A DNA stretch of 64,000 nt. It comes from Typha latifolia (lineage: Eukaryota > Streptophyta > Magnoliopsida > Poales > Typhaceae). Positions 23,701 through 36,600 of this stretch are shown here, piece after piece (the first letter of the stretch is position 1; the number at the start of each line of letters is the position of its first letter). The stretch spans positions 2,345,501-2,409,500 of the forward strand of contig CM034102.1 of NCBI GenBank assembly GCA_019914945.1, given 5' to 3'. The translations under genes were made by a program, and so were the position numbers. The notes under the pieces are model-generated. The model saw only the letters and a list, made by a program, of their open reading frames with translations, was not told the origin of the DNA and made no database searches.

Positions 23701-26521
23701 ATTTTAATGGCAGTATTTTAGATGTGGAGCATCTTCAAGTTATGGGATCATCTCCTATTAAGAAATATACCAGGAAAAAGGCAAGTAAATCTCCTAAGCT
23801 GGCAACTAGACGAAACATTCGGAATATTATTAAGCTTGGGGGACAGGAAAATTCATTTAGCAACAGATGGTGGAGGCTGGAGACTATTTGTCAAAAATGG
23901 GCACCTTAACATGGTTGATTCTAGAAATCTTCTATGCAATGGCTCTTTGGAGGGCTTGTAAGTTGTAACAGTAAACAGGACATATATTGGTATTTGTTGC
24001 TCTCACATTTATGAAGTGACTACTTAATATGAAAGCTGTTTTTGGTTCTCTTCTTGCAGCCTCTCATGTCTTAATCTGGAAACAAATTGTCTTGCCTAAA
24101 AATGTGGCGGTTTGATGACATCTGCAACTACATTTGGAATTGCAATTAAATATGTGCCTTGATTATTCTTTGTCCTCCTGATCAATTTACTAGAGTTGTA
24201 ATAATGTACTGAAAAATATGGTGTTGCTTGGCCTTACCGCACTTTTTGGTACTATTCTCTGATAAAGGCAGTAAATAATGCGTTGTAAATTTATGCACAT
24301 GAAGAGATTGCATATATGCATGTATCTCAAGTTCATTGAGGATCTAGAGTGATAAAAGCATAAATCAAGAGTGGCAATGATGTTATGCAGATCTTGTCAA
24401 ACTTCACTATACTACACTTTGCCATAGGAGCCACTCTTACTTGCATCCCACCACCCTTCTGCATTCTGGTTAGCACTTTGATACTCCTTGTATTGCACTT
24501 CATAGTTCATAACCTGTCACATTTTACTGAGTGATGCTTCACTATTCAATAGTTCATAACCTGTCACATTGTACTGGATGATGCTTCACTTTTCAATAGA
24601 AGAGTGTGACCTTTTCAAGCTAATGTCGTTTTAGGTTTCTGTTCTTTTCCTTTTTTGTCACTGAAAGCATTTTATGACCTGAATGTTACAGCGGATATTG
24701 ATTCCTGTTACATTTTATGTGATTTTGTTAATACATGGTGTAACTGAAGAGTATATATTGTTGCATTGGTAGGCACACTATATGTTGGGGCTTGCGTTGC
24801 TCGACAGGCAAGAATTTGCTGAGGGAATCAAAGAACTAGAGAAGGTTCGTATTATGCATATATTGCACACACACACACATAAACATAAATATATGCAAAC
24901 AGAAGATCCCTCTCAAGATACTTGAAGAATTGGGATATTTTCTTAGCTGATAATACTGATGCTACTGGCAAAAAAGTGAAAATGGTTAGCTTTGTCATTC
25001 CGAAAGAACATCCTTCTGTGGATTTGCTTACAAGTTAGTTGGAGATTTTACCTGACAGTTGACACTTATGGGATTTATCATACAATTTAATCTATTAGAT
25101 CATTCTGCCTCTTCTTTCTTAAGTTTCTGCTTTTATTAATCTATTGAGGAGATCAAAGAGTATTTATTTTTCCCATTATTTTCTACCCGCATATAACATT
25201 AATTGCTTCAGCAACAGGTTTTCAGTTATATCTTAAACCCCTTTATCAAAGAAAAATAGACGCTATGTGGCTTTAATTTATGCCATGTGGTGTGTGCTGG
25301 TCTTGTGGTGGTGCATGCTTGTGTACTTAAGTGTTCATCTATGCCATTAATGATAATCACACATCGGCTATCATTGTTTTCCTAATGATTAAAGTATGCA
25401 AACTTAGTCTCTGGAACTTGGGAGAGGTGCAAATCCCGCAAGCTACATGGTTGAGGAGATCTGGCAGGAGCTTGCAAAGGCAAAGTACACTGAATGGGAA
25501 AGGTCATCAAAGAAACGAGCAACTAGACTGCATGAACTGGAGTATGTGAGATAATCCCTATTGTTCTAATTTCTCCTTGACAAGTAACAGTGTACTGACA
25601 CCTGTACCTATTAATTGCGAAGGAAATTTGTAGTCAGAACCATTGCATTTTTTATCTATCTTATCTACTTCGAATCCTATATATCATCTTATTCACCAAG
25701 AAATAGCATCGGCCTCATCAAGCATAAAGATAGCTTAGGGTTAACCTTTTCTGGCAGATTATTTTGATGCCCGTAGACTGAACTCCCAACGAAAGGGAAT
25801 ATTGGGAATTTCTAAATTTCACCTTTGAGCATGATCGGATGTTCATTATTTTCATCCCTGTGCTTCCTAAGTTGTTCTTGGAGCATTTTTATTTGAAGTA
25901 TAGACAGTTTGCAAATGCAAGCGTAAAATGTAATAGAATACAAAATGCTTTGTGCTAGATATGCTTTAATTATATTTATAATTAGGAAAGCATGTGAAGA
26001 AGCTCTGAAGAATTATCATGGACTTGATGGTTCAACAGAAGATGAACATGAAGAGCAGTTAATTCATCTTAAGGAGGTCTTCAGAAAGGCTGACGACATT
26101 CCAAAAGAAGTGAGCTTTCTAAAGAAAGAATCTTTCTTCAGTGTATTTTTGTCCTTTGTATTGGTTATATATGGTTGTAGAATTATTTAAATTGCAGGTG
26201 CCTGATCATCTCTGTTGCAAAATAACCCTGGACATCTTCCGGGATCCGGTGATTACTCCAACCGGAGTTACATATGAAAGATCAGTGCTTCTTGATCATC
26301 TTCAAAAGGTGATTGACATATGGAAAGCTTTACTTCAGCAATTCTTGGTTAAAGCATTAATTTTTGTTGTAACTTGTATAAATTTTGGAACATAGGTCGG
26401 CAAGTTTGACCCTATCACACGGGAGCCGCTTGCGCCACATCAATTGGTACCAAACCTTGCCATTAAGGAAGCAGTCCAAGCATTCCTGAATGAGCATGGT
26501 TGGGCTTACAGGATGTCATGA
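20705..26521 (+). CDS. CHIP: CHIP-type TPR/U-box E3 ubiquitin ligase co-chaperone, 8 exons, 269 aa
   Basis: Exons: 20705-20815, 21466-21533, 21628-21691, 24773-24844, 25408-25541, 25986-26109, 26198-26308, 26396-26521; all junctions keep frame. The N-terminal TPR domain (about 7-105) includes [29 protein letters not shown] and [15 protein letters not shown], the carboxylate-clamp module that binds Hsp70/Hsp90 EEVD tails. A charged helical segment follows ([17 protein letters not shown]). The C-terminal U-box is at about 192-262 ([38 protein letters not shown]), which recruits E2 enzymes without zinc. Family knowledge: it ubiquitinates misfolded or chaperone-bound clients in the cytosol; plant CHIP also acts on plastid precursors and in stress. 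Length matches the plant family (about 270-280). Intron 3 is over 3 kb and holds a dead LINE-like relic. Another LINE fragment sits about 0.5 kb past the stop. Confidence 0.96.
22330..23950 (+). mobile_element. Degenerate LINE ORF1-like relic (zinc knuckle / DUF4283-like) in CHIP intron 3
   Basis: This G-richer block inside CHIP intron 3 carries disrupted coding sequence in several frames. At about 22812-22860 a zinc-knuckle-like peptide reads [14 protein letters not shown], in which the second Cys of the usual CX2C is replaced by Tyr. At about 23185-23240 the frames give a [14 protein letters not shown] phrase, followed at about 23320-23460 by [13 protein letters not shown] and [11 protein letters not shown]. 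Together these resemble the DUF4283-type ORF1 of plant non-LTR retrotransposons. Stops and frameshifts are frequent, and no reverse transcriptase, poly-A tail or target-site duplication was found, so this is an old inactive fragment. Boundaries are approximate (plus or minus about 100 bp). Confidence 0.6.
24502..24595 (+). repeat. 47-bp tandem duplication in CHIP intron 3
   Basis: Two adjacent copies begin ATAGTTCATAACCTGTCACA (24502-24548 and 24549-24595) and differ at a few positions. Local duplication with no coding content. Confidence 0.85.
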
Positions 26522-27045
26522 CCAATTTGATTGAGGAACATCTTTCCCGTAAGACTCAACAGAGGGCATTTGTGTAAAGATAGATCTTTTTTCAATGTTG
26601 TATGCTGTCCTTATATGTTGTATTCTAGGCAACTTTTTGTACAGATAGAGGCAGAGTTTTGGAATTGTGATTGAATTATCCTGATGAGCTATGTTTAACA
26701 TGTCTCCCAATTCAGGTCTATGAAATAATCAAATCCAATTTCACTCCATCTGATTTGTTCTTATGCTGCTATTTTCGCTTTACTATATTGCAGTTTGCAG
26801 CTCCAGACCATCTGATTTGGTCATGTAGCACACAGTATGGATACACATTGCAACAGGACATGGTTGATTATATTTCTCTTCTCCATGGTACAGCTCTTTG
26901 ATCTGTCTCTCTAGGTGGTCTATTTTGTGGGTGGTAAGTGATATTATTGGACTGCAGACAGTTACATTGCAGCATTTGAACCTGTAATTTATCAGAAATT
27001 GAATGATATCAATATGAACAAGGGTTGTAGCTGGAGAGAACATAA
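26522..27045. other. CHIP 3' UTR and LINE insertion flank
   Basis: AT-rich, with no coding frame beyond short chance ORFs. It should contain the CHIP 3' UTR; the transcript could run into the adjacent LINE fragment, because no clear AATAAA is seen close to the stop. Confidence 0.5.
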
Positions 27046-28487
27046 TTTTTTTTTTTTTTTTATTTTTTTTGATAAAAGAGCTCTATTCAGCTATTAAGAA
27101 TTCCTGGATGAACAGTTGTCCATCTGAACCAGGATGTACAACTCATGTGGCATAGGGTCCCCCTCACGGAGAGTTCCGATCTGGGTCGCACCCAAGCCTT
27201 TACGGGCTGTCCAATCCGCAGCCTTGTGTTTTAATCTGCTTACATGGGTAATGGAATACGCTCCCACCTTGGCTAATACAACCTTACACTCCCACACAAT
27301 ACCCTGGATTTGCCATGGGCAAGGCCTCTCTCCCCTCAAAACCTTCACTAACTGTTCCGAGTCCGACTCCACATGTGCAGTCTGCTCTCTGCTTAGTAGG
27401 TTAAGCCCCATTAGCATCGCCCAAGCCTCCGCGTGGAGTGGGGACACCGCTGGTATAGGTTCCCACCGGACCTGTACCACTCCTCCGTTGTGGTCTCGCA
27501 TGATAGCTCCGGCTCCCGCCTGGCTCGCTCCTGAGTGGAATGCTCCGTCCGTGTTCACCTTCACCCAACCGCTCGGAGGCCGGCACCAGCCGCCTACCTG
27601 CAGTGTCCTCTTTGGTTGATCACCGTTCCTGGGTGGATTATATTCCTCGGTCAAGTGTTGAGCTCTTTTAGCCACCAAGCACGCTGCCTCCCTCGTCTCT
27701 CCATATACTATGCGGTTCCGTTGTTTCCGGATGCCCCGGCCACGTGGTTGCTATCGGTTCCGTGTTCGGCGAGGCCTCCGTTCGCATCTCCCCACTCCGC
27801 TGTGATCCATTCTGGTCCGATGAGACTCCCCATCTTCTTTAGTTCTGGTACTTTTTGACCCAATATGGTCCATACCTCTCTGCTGTACCTACACCCATAG
27901 AACAGATGCTCTATCGTTTCTGAGAACAGCCCACATAGGCTACACTTATCGTCTCCTCCGATCCGTAAAGCATGCAGTCTCGCTTTGGTTGGTAATCTAC
28001 CCCTCAGTAGCTTCCAGCAGAACAGCCTCACTCGTGGCGCCACCTTTATCTTCCACAACTCCCCCCAACCGCTCCAGTTATCGTCTTCAATAGGCCGTAG
28101 GACTCGATATATTGCAGCCGCCGTGGGGGTCCCCATGGGATGAGGCCACCAGATCCATGTGTCCTTTGATCCTTCCTTCCCTAGTGAAATGGATGCCATC
28201 TCGACTGCCAGCTCCACCCCTACTTCATCAACCATGTTTTGGCCGTTGCCCTCTCTCCTCTTCAGAAGCTCCGCCACTGTCAGTTCCGGTCTTAGGAACT
28301 CTGGTTTGATTGTTCGCAGTTGCCACCTCCACGGCACGGCGGAGGTCCACGGGTCATCAGCTACACTCGAGCCCGTCCCGTCTCCTATTAGCTTTCGGCA
28401 CCCCATTTTGATGGCCTCTGCTGTTGCAGTTATGCCTCTCCAGATCCACGACGCATCCTTCAAAAGACTTGGCCATGGCAATTACTC
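27046..28487 (-). mobile_element. 5'-truncated LINE (L1-type) retrotransposon 3' end, poly-A tail at 27046-27070
   Basis: On the minus strand, 28478-27708 encodes the end of a reverse-transcriptase polyprotein with a zf-RVT segment (WKIKVAPRVRLFCWKLLRGR, then CSLC and EHLFYGC). In a second frame, 27678-27094 encodes an RNase H-like domain (VKVNTDGAF, LHAEAWAMLMGL, VESDSEQL, KHKAADWTAR) with the D, E, D, D catalytic pattern largely visible. The frame change near 27690-27780 disrupts the protein. A near-pure T run (27046-27070) on the plus strand is the element's poly-A tail, which fixes orientation and 3' end. The 5' part with the endonuclease and most of the RT is missing, as expected of truncated LINE copies. 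I found no convincing target-site duplication. It is markedly GC-richer than the flanks. Confidence 0.9.
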
Positions 28488-29063
28488 TATTCTCCCTTCT
28501 ACCTTCTAATCATTGCAAAAAGTTGTTCTTGTGCTCTTCAAATGAATACAATTTCAAAGTCCTCTCTCAGAAGGAATTAATACAAAGAAAGGAAACAAGG
28601 GAAGGAAGCACTTGTTTAGTTCCACATTTACCCAATATTATAAACTTACTCTCTTTTCTTTGTGCTCAATTTGTTGTGGTGCTAAGACTTGTGAATTTGT
28701 GACCATTGGAGAAAGAGAGAACTTGTGTTTTTATTTAGTGTAATTATCCTTCATGGATTCTATGATTTGCATGTTTTATGCATACTGCATAAACGATATA
28801 TTTTCTAGACTGAAGGAGAAGAAAAGTGTAATCTATCAAAAGCCTTGGCCATGGCAATTACTCTATTCTCCCTTCTACCTTCTAATCTGTGCTCAATTTG
28901 TTGTGGTGCTAAGACTTGTGAATTTGTGACCATTGGAGAAAGAGAGAACTTGTGTTTTTATTTAGTGTAATTATCCTTCATGGATTCTATGATTTGCATG
29001 TTTTGTGCATACTGCATAAACGATATATTTTCTAGACTGAAGGAGAAGAAAAGTGTAATCTAT
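28460..29063. repeat. Young tandem duplication with a 149-bp indel, including the LINE 5' edge
   Basis: Copy 1 consists of 28460-28511, an extra 149 bp (28512-28660), and 28661-28836. Copy 2 consists of 28836-28887 joined directly to 28888-29063. The 52-bp block (GGCCATGGCAATTACTCTAT...) differs at one position and the 176-bp block (TGTGCTCAATTTG...) at one position, so the copies are about 99% identical. The first block overlaps the coding edge of the LINE, so the duplication arose after that insertion. Confidence 0.9.
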
Positions 29064-30634
29064 GTTGCTGCATATTTGTGGTTTGTTAGTTGTGTTAGAG
29101 CAATGGATGAGTCCTTTGATAGTTTAATCTATATGTTCTCCATTCCCTTTTTGTCCGAAATTTCTTTCTAAATGTGTATGGACTACAATCCGATCTTACA
29201 TGTTCATTAGGTGACAAAGATGTGCTAAAGTAGATGGCCATTATTGATGTGTTCGAATATAAATATAAAAACTACTATTATCTAACAATTTAAACTTTTA
29301 AACTTTTATAGTAGATGAGTTAACATGATATTAAAATATGATCTTGTGGGCTCATATATTGTCATATGCATCATTGCTTAAAAATATAAAACATTCATTC
29401 ATTCAATTCAAGCCCACTTGTTGGCTTATCAAAATATTTCTGAGTCCAGAAATAAGAGAATGTCAAAATGTAAATATAAAAACTAATATTATTAACCGCT
29501 TAAGTTTTAAGAATAACCGGGGAGTTAACAAGTTATTTGTCTTTCTTCTTTTGTCTATATCACTTTTTCATGTAGTGGGTTAATACATTTGTTGAAAGAG
29601 TTCAAATTGCGATACTAAGTTCTTCATTGTGGATGATAAGTAAATCCTTTGTGATAAAAACCGAAATATCCTGGGTGAACTTTTTGAGTAGAATGGAGTT
29701 TATTATGAACTTGTTTAGAGAGCCAAGTGTAAATAAACACCCTTCTTATCAAGCATATTTTGTTAGCTATGAATGAATATGTTGTCCTTATACATTAGTT
29801 TCTGGATGCTCGCCATTCCCTTTGTTGTTCTGTTTGGATTTTAGCAGTGGATTTGTTGACACACAAAGACTTCTTTTTCGTAAATGCTATTTTTCATCCA
29901 TTTCTTTAAATATAAAATTTTACGCATTTAGTCATATCTTTCAGATTTGGTCAACATAATTCTTCCTATAATTTTGTTCTTTCAAGTTTCGAACGTCAGT
30001 CGGTCGTTATCGCCATGCAGGATATTATCCCCACGGCCATTTGACCTTTTCAATAAACTTTATCGACCACTATACTGGTAGACAAGTATACAAGAGATGA
30101 CCAGCAAAATTAGTATACTATTAATCTTGCTGTTGGACTTCAATGTAAAGGCTGTTGACATTTCAGCAGTTACTTCCAAGATAACTCCAGTCCTCAAACT
30201 GGAAGGTGGTCCTGAGGACTGCCATTGTCAACATTCTTATCACGACTCACGACTCACGACACACACGAGTAGTTTCTATACTTCAGAGGCAGATTGTTAA
30301 TCCACAACAAACTTCAAGGAGAAGAAATTTGTAACTGATTATTTAATCCAAGAAGAACTGGATTGTAAATGGAAAAAAAAAACATAAGAAGAACATGTAA
30401 GCATAAATTGACCTTGAAACCACATTCCATTCCATCACACTCTTTGGCAAAAATTAAGCAAAATGTTTCGATGCATAGTATATCATGTTGGTATGTTAAC
30501 TCGAAAATGACAGCAGCAGTAAAAAGATGATCCAGAAAGCATGGGAGTTAAATATGATGGATTTTCATGTGACCCACTTCAGCTACTTCATGGACATCTG
30601 ATTAGACTTTTAAGAACATGAGACAAATCCTTTC
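29064..30634. other. Intergenic DNA, AT-rich; no gene seen
   Basis: Two weakly similar segments (near 29265-29326 and 29470-29532), each with AAATATAAAAACTA and, downstream, GAGTTAACA, suggest an old dispersed repeat. The right end should contain the GDI 3' UTR. The short open frames look accidental. Confidence 0.5.
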
Positions 30635-33600
30635 TCATTCTTCAGCAGCACTAGCAGCACTTAGATCCACGCTAAGATCAACGGTCTGCCAGAAGATTTA
30701 ACCGAGAGTTAGAGCTCAATATTTGGCATTGAATAGATCATAAAGTAAAGCTGAAGAAGGTTTTAAAACAAGTGGTGAAAGGGCCTAATGAAATGAACCA
30801 GCAATTCATTGGTGACCAAGAGTTTGTCTAAGATAAAACAAAAGTTTAAAACTAATTTATGGATCACAAATATGAAGGAATGAAAAGCAACAAGTGAGAC
30901 AGTAGAATTGAGATTCATAAAATTATCTGAGGGAAAAAAGCAAAAGATATTATAAATAGTAAATGTGCTCATAAATGGCTTAAAGTATCTTCCTGGTTTA
31001 AACAGTTGATCTGACAGTGAGATCAGTGCATAATGTTGTACAAGTTTGAAGATAAGACAAATAAGCATTAGAAATATATAAATCAAACAGCTTACGATTG
31101 CACCATTATCTGGAAGTAAATAATTATGCAAGTAAAGTTAAAACGTGTTATGCCTCTAGCTAGATGATGTGGATCATTCAAAATATGAGCCATATGCATC
31201 AGATATATAGCAAGATAAAGAAATGTCTTCAGCTAGTATATCCTAGTACTATAATTGCATAAAGAAACATCTGTACAACTACAATGCCATTAAATAAAAG
31301 GGCATGTTACCCTGCCCTTTTGGCAACAGAAGTCATAGTATGAAAAGAGTGACAATTAATAAAATAGCAGCTAAAAATTAGACAAAACGTTACCTTTCCA
31401 GTAATCATGGTATACATAGAAAGCACATCTGTAACAGTAGACTCAAAATGTGTTGTAGCATCATAACTCTGCAAACAGAAATTGACAATTAGTACCTGCA
31501 AAATATGAGCATATAGATGACTGTTCAGACTTACTGTTGAGATGAAGCAATTATCCAAAGAGGGCTCATTGACTGGTTCAAATCTATCATATGTTTCATA
31601 GAATAACTCATCCACTGGACCAAGAAGATCAATCCCAGCCTTTAGTTCTCTCTCCGGATGATCGGTTTCAGCTTCAGTCGAGACAAATGCAATGAACTTC
31701 CCCTTTGGCGCAACATTGTGAGAATAAGAACAGCAGAAAAGATACCTGATATATAGGAGTAACAAGGTAAAATACATACGACATAAACAGAGCAAAAACA
31801 GCAATATGAGTTATAAAAGTTCTTATGTGATTTAATGAAGAAAGCTTACATGTCTGACTTGCGTCCAAGTTGTTTTTGTGGCAATATGACCTGAACTGAG
31901 TGAGACTCATCGGTATTTGGGATGGGGTGGCTCATTATTGCAATTGCTCTTGCAACTTTTCCAACCTTCCTAACCTAAAGTCCAATATAATAAAATTTCT
32001 CAATGGGTGCTACTGAATGCTCCTAGCAAATCTATCATCAAATCCCTGGACTAAAAGGAAGGTTCTCAAATGTGAATAGAAACAAAGAGCAGCAGCATAT
32101 AGTGAGATAATGTCAAAAAGAAGAGAAAATCTGTAGGACCATTACTTAGATCTTAGGTGAATTATATAGTCCAAGATGCCCATACTTGATGAATTTACCT
32201 TGTTCGGTAAGTAGGAAGGGTCACAGACAACTTTTTTGCATTTAGCAGTTTCCCCTTCTGATGTCACACCACATGCTTTTCCTTCCATATCAAATTCCAC
32301 CTGCCATGAGTCAAATAATAAGAATAGGTACAAATAAACAGGAGGACCGAGCAAAATTATTACTGACTATTTTAGCCGTCGTATACAAATGCATCTGTAA
32401 CTTATCGAAAATAAGCATGATGAATGAGAATTTCTAGAAGTGATAAAGCTACCTTGCACTCTGGCTTGTTTAACATGTATGTCCCGCCATAAACAGCACT
32501 AAGGCGTGCAAAAGCCTGTCTTTCCAGAAAACAACTCAATTTATACAGAAAAAATCTCTTACAAAATCTACAATGAAGGAAGAGGATATAAATTTAAACA
32601 TGGCCAACCTGCGGTAGCTCTCCTAATCCATATAATGGGTAAATGTATGGTGACCCTCCTTGGAAACGAGCAAGAGATTCCGCATAAAGCTGTCATCAAT
32701 GTATTTGAAAACAAATTTAGCAGCATTTTCAGCATATATTTTTTGAAAGCAGAAATTAATAAGTATAGAATCATCTACAAACTCTTGGCAAAAAGACTTA
32801 CCTTCATTCTTTTGACCGTGTCAAGCGCAGGTTCATGTAGATAACGATCATCTCTATGAAGAGCCAATGCATGGCCAATAAAGTCTATTGTGTTATCATC
32901 CAAACCATATTTTCTGAAAGAAGGTAACAAGAAGTAGAACTGATCCGTCAGTCAAGACTAATGAAAAAAGCTGCTGGAAAGAGATTGCACTATCAGAAAT
33001 AAACATTATGCTTACAAGAGAACCTTCTGGACAAACAGAACCGCTATATTATGTTGTACTGATATATTTCAAGCAAGATATCCCAAATGTATAAACTAAG
33101 CCAAAATCATGCAAATTCTGAAACGAGTAAAATTCAAAAAATAAAAAACTTAATTCTGACCAAGAGGACAAAAAGAGAATCAAGCTAGAGGCATTTAAAT
33201 TTCAATCTAGTAGTTGATCAATGCTCATTTTTGTCATAGCATCGCCATATCATCTGTGCAGCAGAAATTACAGCTACTCTTATGTGCTCTCTGCATCTAA
33301 TATTCATCCGAATATTATACTATCTCCCAGAAGCCGCAATATAAAACAGGGTACTTTCAGTCTATAATGTAGGGCCCATGAATATATCAACCAAAATCAG
33401 CTTTTTAAGGTATTACAGAAAAAAGGAAAATGACTATCCCCTTGGTGAGATGCTTTATGTTGGCCAGTCCTTCTCCATTAAAAAAAAAATAGTGAACATA
33501 TACAAATATCGACTCCAGAACATGGTCATCATGTGCCCTTAACAACCAGTGAGCCTATATTGGGACTTAAGTCCAATCAGGCAAATGCATGAAGCTTCTA

Positions 33601-36600
33601 AACACCTTCCATAACTCACAAATCTATATACATGTGCTCTTGTCATTACAAGAAAGCAAGATACTGAAGCCAAAGAACTTGGTACATCAACTATCCTCTT
33701 GGCGTACTCCATTGTGCAGCAATTAATCCTTAGAATCCTGCATTACTATTTTGCTTATCTAACATCTTGATAGTAATAATAGCACTGTACCACTTTCACA
33801 GGCATCAATTGAGTCACCCAATTTGAGTCGACAATGCTGCCAAATAAACATTCAACTAACACCTTTCTCTTTGTATGCAGTTGAAATTATACTTCAAGGT
33901 CAAGAGAAAGAAAGGTGCTCAATATAAACCAACAAACATCAGGCAATGAAAATGGATATTCTGTAGAAATGCCACAAAGATAGTATCATATCATAAACAA
34001 GAAAGCCATTCCTTAAAACTCATAATGAAATAACCAATAGTAAGGGGTACCCACGAGATCAGCTCTTTAGTAGTCACTCTTGTAAGGTCCAATCCTTCAT
34101 GAGTTTTTGGATCACTTTCGTTATAATTTTGAACATAAATAAAGAACTTCCTAGCTCGGCGTTTCTCAAATAATCCCATCAATGGAGATTTGAGAGCCTC
34201 CATATCTGTGGCAGGAACCTTGTGAACCTGCCGAAGTATGACAGAAGAAGGCAGGAACATAAAAGTCATTAAATGCCGAAAACTCACAAACCAATAGAGG
34301 AAGGAAAAATACAAGTTATTATCCATGGTAACAAATGAGAAAGCAAAGAAAAAATAAAATACCTACCTTTCCTTTGTTAAACACGTAGCCTCCATCTACA
34401 GCTTTGAAACTCAGGTACTTTGTAACATCGGTATGAATAAGGACACGAACTAGTGTACCATTTGCCATCATGAACTAGCCAGAGGAACATCATCTTGTGA
34501 GTACATAATACAGGAATCCACAGGATATAGTAGGAAAGTTCATCTGAAAGGTCCCTAAAAAGGGAACAGCAGAAAGCATGGTCTCTATGTAGAACACAAC
34601 AAAGATTTTGGAAATTTTAAAAGTCATCAGCCATAGAGTGAATAGGTTAATGCAGAAAAAAATATTATGCCTAGTCATAAAAAAGAATCAATTTGCTTAT
34701 TATGTTTATATATAGAAATCTGCAAGTAATTGTAGAATAATTATATCTAATTTCCCACAAGAATGAAAGAAGAGGAAGTAATAATAAGTGACAAAGTAAG
34801 ACAGCACTGTTACACCGCAACAAATCTGGGTGTATCTTCAAAAAAGGTTGGCTCTTTCAAACAAGTAGAAGAATATTTTCCACATCAAAAAATTAGTACC
34901 ACAAGAAGGAGGCAGATCAGTGGTCCTCTTTTGCTTAGTCAGGTTCACCAGCTAGCTAAAAAGTTTTCAACAAACTAAAAGAATAACTGTGTTGCAGCTT
35001 AAATAGACACATTATTTTTCACAAATCATGAATCTGGTCACTCTCAAGCCATTCTGATATAATTTGCACAAGAAATCGTCATTAAAGAGCTATCTCAATA
35101 AGGTAATCATAAAGAGCAAGGTTAACATGCCAACACATCTGGAGAGAACTTTAAAATGAACCATGGAATATGAGAGTAAACTCACTTCAGGACAAAAGTT
35201 ATAATATTCACATTTCATGCAATATACCAGAAAACTCGAAAACTTTAAAATATCTTGGTAGAACACTGCAAGTGTGTCACATATCATCATCACAAACTAA
35301 TTTACAATCTTATCCAGAAAAAAAGGAATAGGGATATACACTAGGATGTCTAGGATAAAGGCCCAAAAAGTGCTGTTTATTTTATTACAGCCTCACTTCA
35401 GACGTCTCATATTTCTAATATGATCATGATACAGTAGTTTGACAGAGAATAACTTGGTGGAATGTCTTGTGTATCACTAGGTAAACAAGCTTATGCTGTA
35501 AAGCTGAGGAATCATGAAAACAAGTCTGGAAAATGAAGATATACATGAACTTACTTTTGGGATCATGTCCACGTTATAGTCTCTGCTTGGCCCCAGATTT
35601 GCTGGAGGTTTATCATCACCCCTAAATCTTTTCCATAGCTGTACGAGAAAAGGAATTTTAGACAACAATGAAAGGTATAAGTGTATCCCTCAAGTAAACA
35701 TCTCATCAAAATCTATAAAATAAAAAAAACAAAAGAAAACCAAACTAAAATTCATATTACTAGTACAATCTGAGATAAGATCTAGTTATTAAGTGCAAGG
35801 AGTCAAGGATAAATGAAAACTAATAGAATATTACGGTTTGAATATTTAATGGGCGACATATTAATACTGATAACCCAAGAAGTTCAACCCACAGTTTAAC
35901 CATACAAAATGATTGAAGTTTCTTGCCTGGATGAGATTTAGTGAGGTCGACTCTCCTCCATAGTAATCATTCCTATCCATATGCAAGACCTGAAAGTATT
36001 GCAAGGATCCTTTAGCAAACAATACAATAACTTCTAATATCATCAGCTGAGTAGTTTCAAAAGCAAATAAATATTAAATATTATGGGTACTCAGCAGAAG
36101 AAGATACAATTTTATATATTATTCAGCTTCTTAACAATGTCTATTGGTCTTGAAATTTGAAAAAACAACATAATAAATATTTCATCAAATTTTATAAGGA
36201 AATTAAATAAGAAGACAGCAGATGTGGAAATTATTAGTTCTAAAACAGCTATCTATTAGGAATAATCATTCAGATTATTTGAAATTATTTTCATACACAA
36301 AATGAATCAAAAGAAAAACAATTCATTCAAGGAAATATGGTCTCAATATATGAGGATTATTAGCATCAAACAAATCAATCTCGAGATATTGAGCAAAAGG
36401 AATTTCAAAGAAAAGCTAGGAAAACCAGAAGCAAAATCATTGACTTCCACCCACTCTATAGTTATCATAACATATTAATTATCATGCCAGTTCCAAGAGC
36501 ATGTAATCCTATACCACAAATAAGTAATATGAACTGCAAAAAGAAGTGAAACCAGAATTTGATTTCTATCTCCAAAATTTAAAATAACAAATATCAGAGG

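Noticed and set aside
27134..27619. 161-codon plus-strand open frame
   Set aside because: Antisense shadow of the LINE RNase H region.
28706..28722. Possible target-site duplication of the LINE (GAGAGAAC shared with 27034-27041)
   Set aside because: Only eight bases match, the spacing from the LINE edge is too large, and the motif occurs twice because of the tandem duplication.
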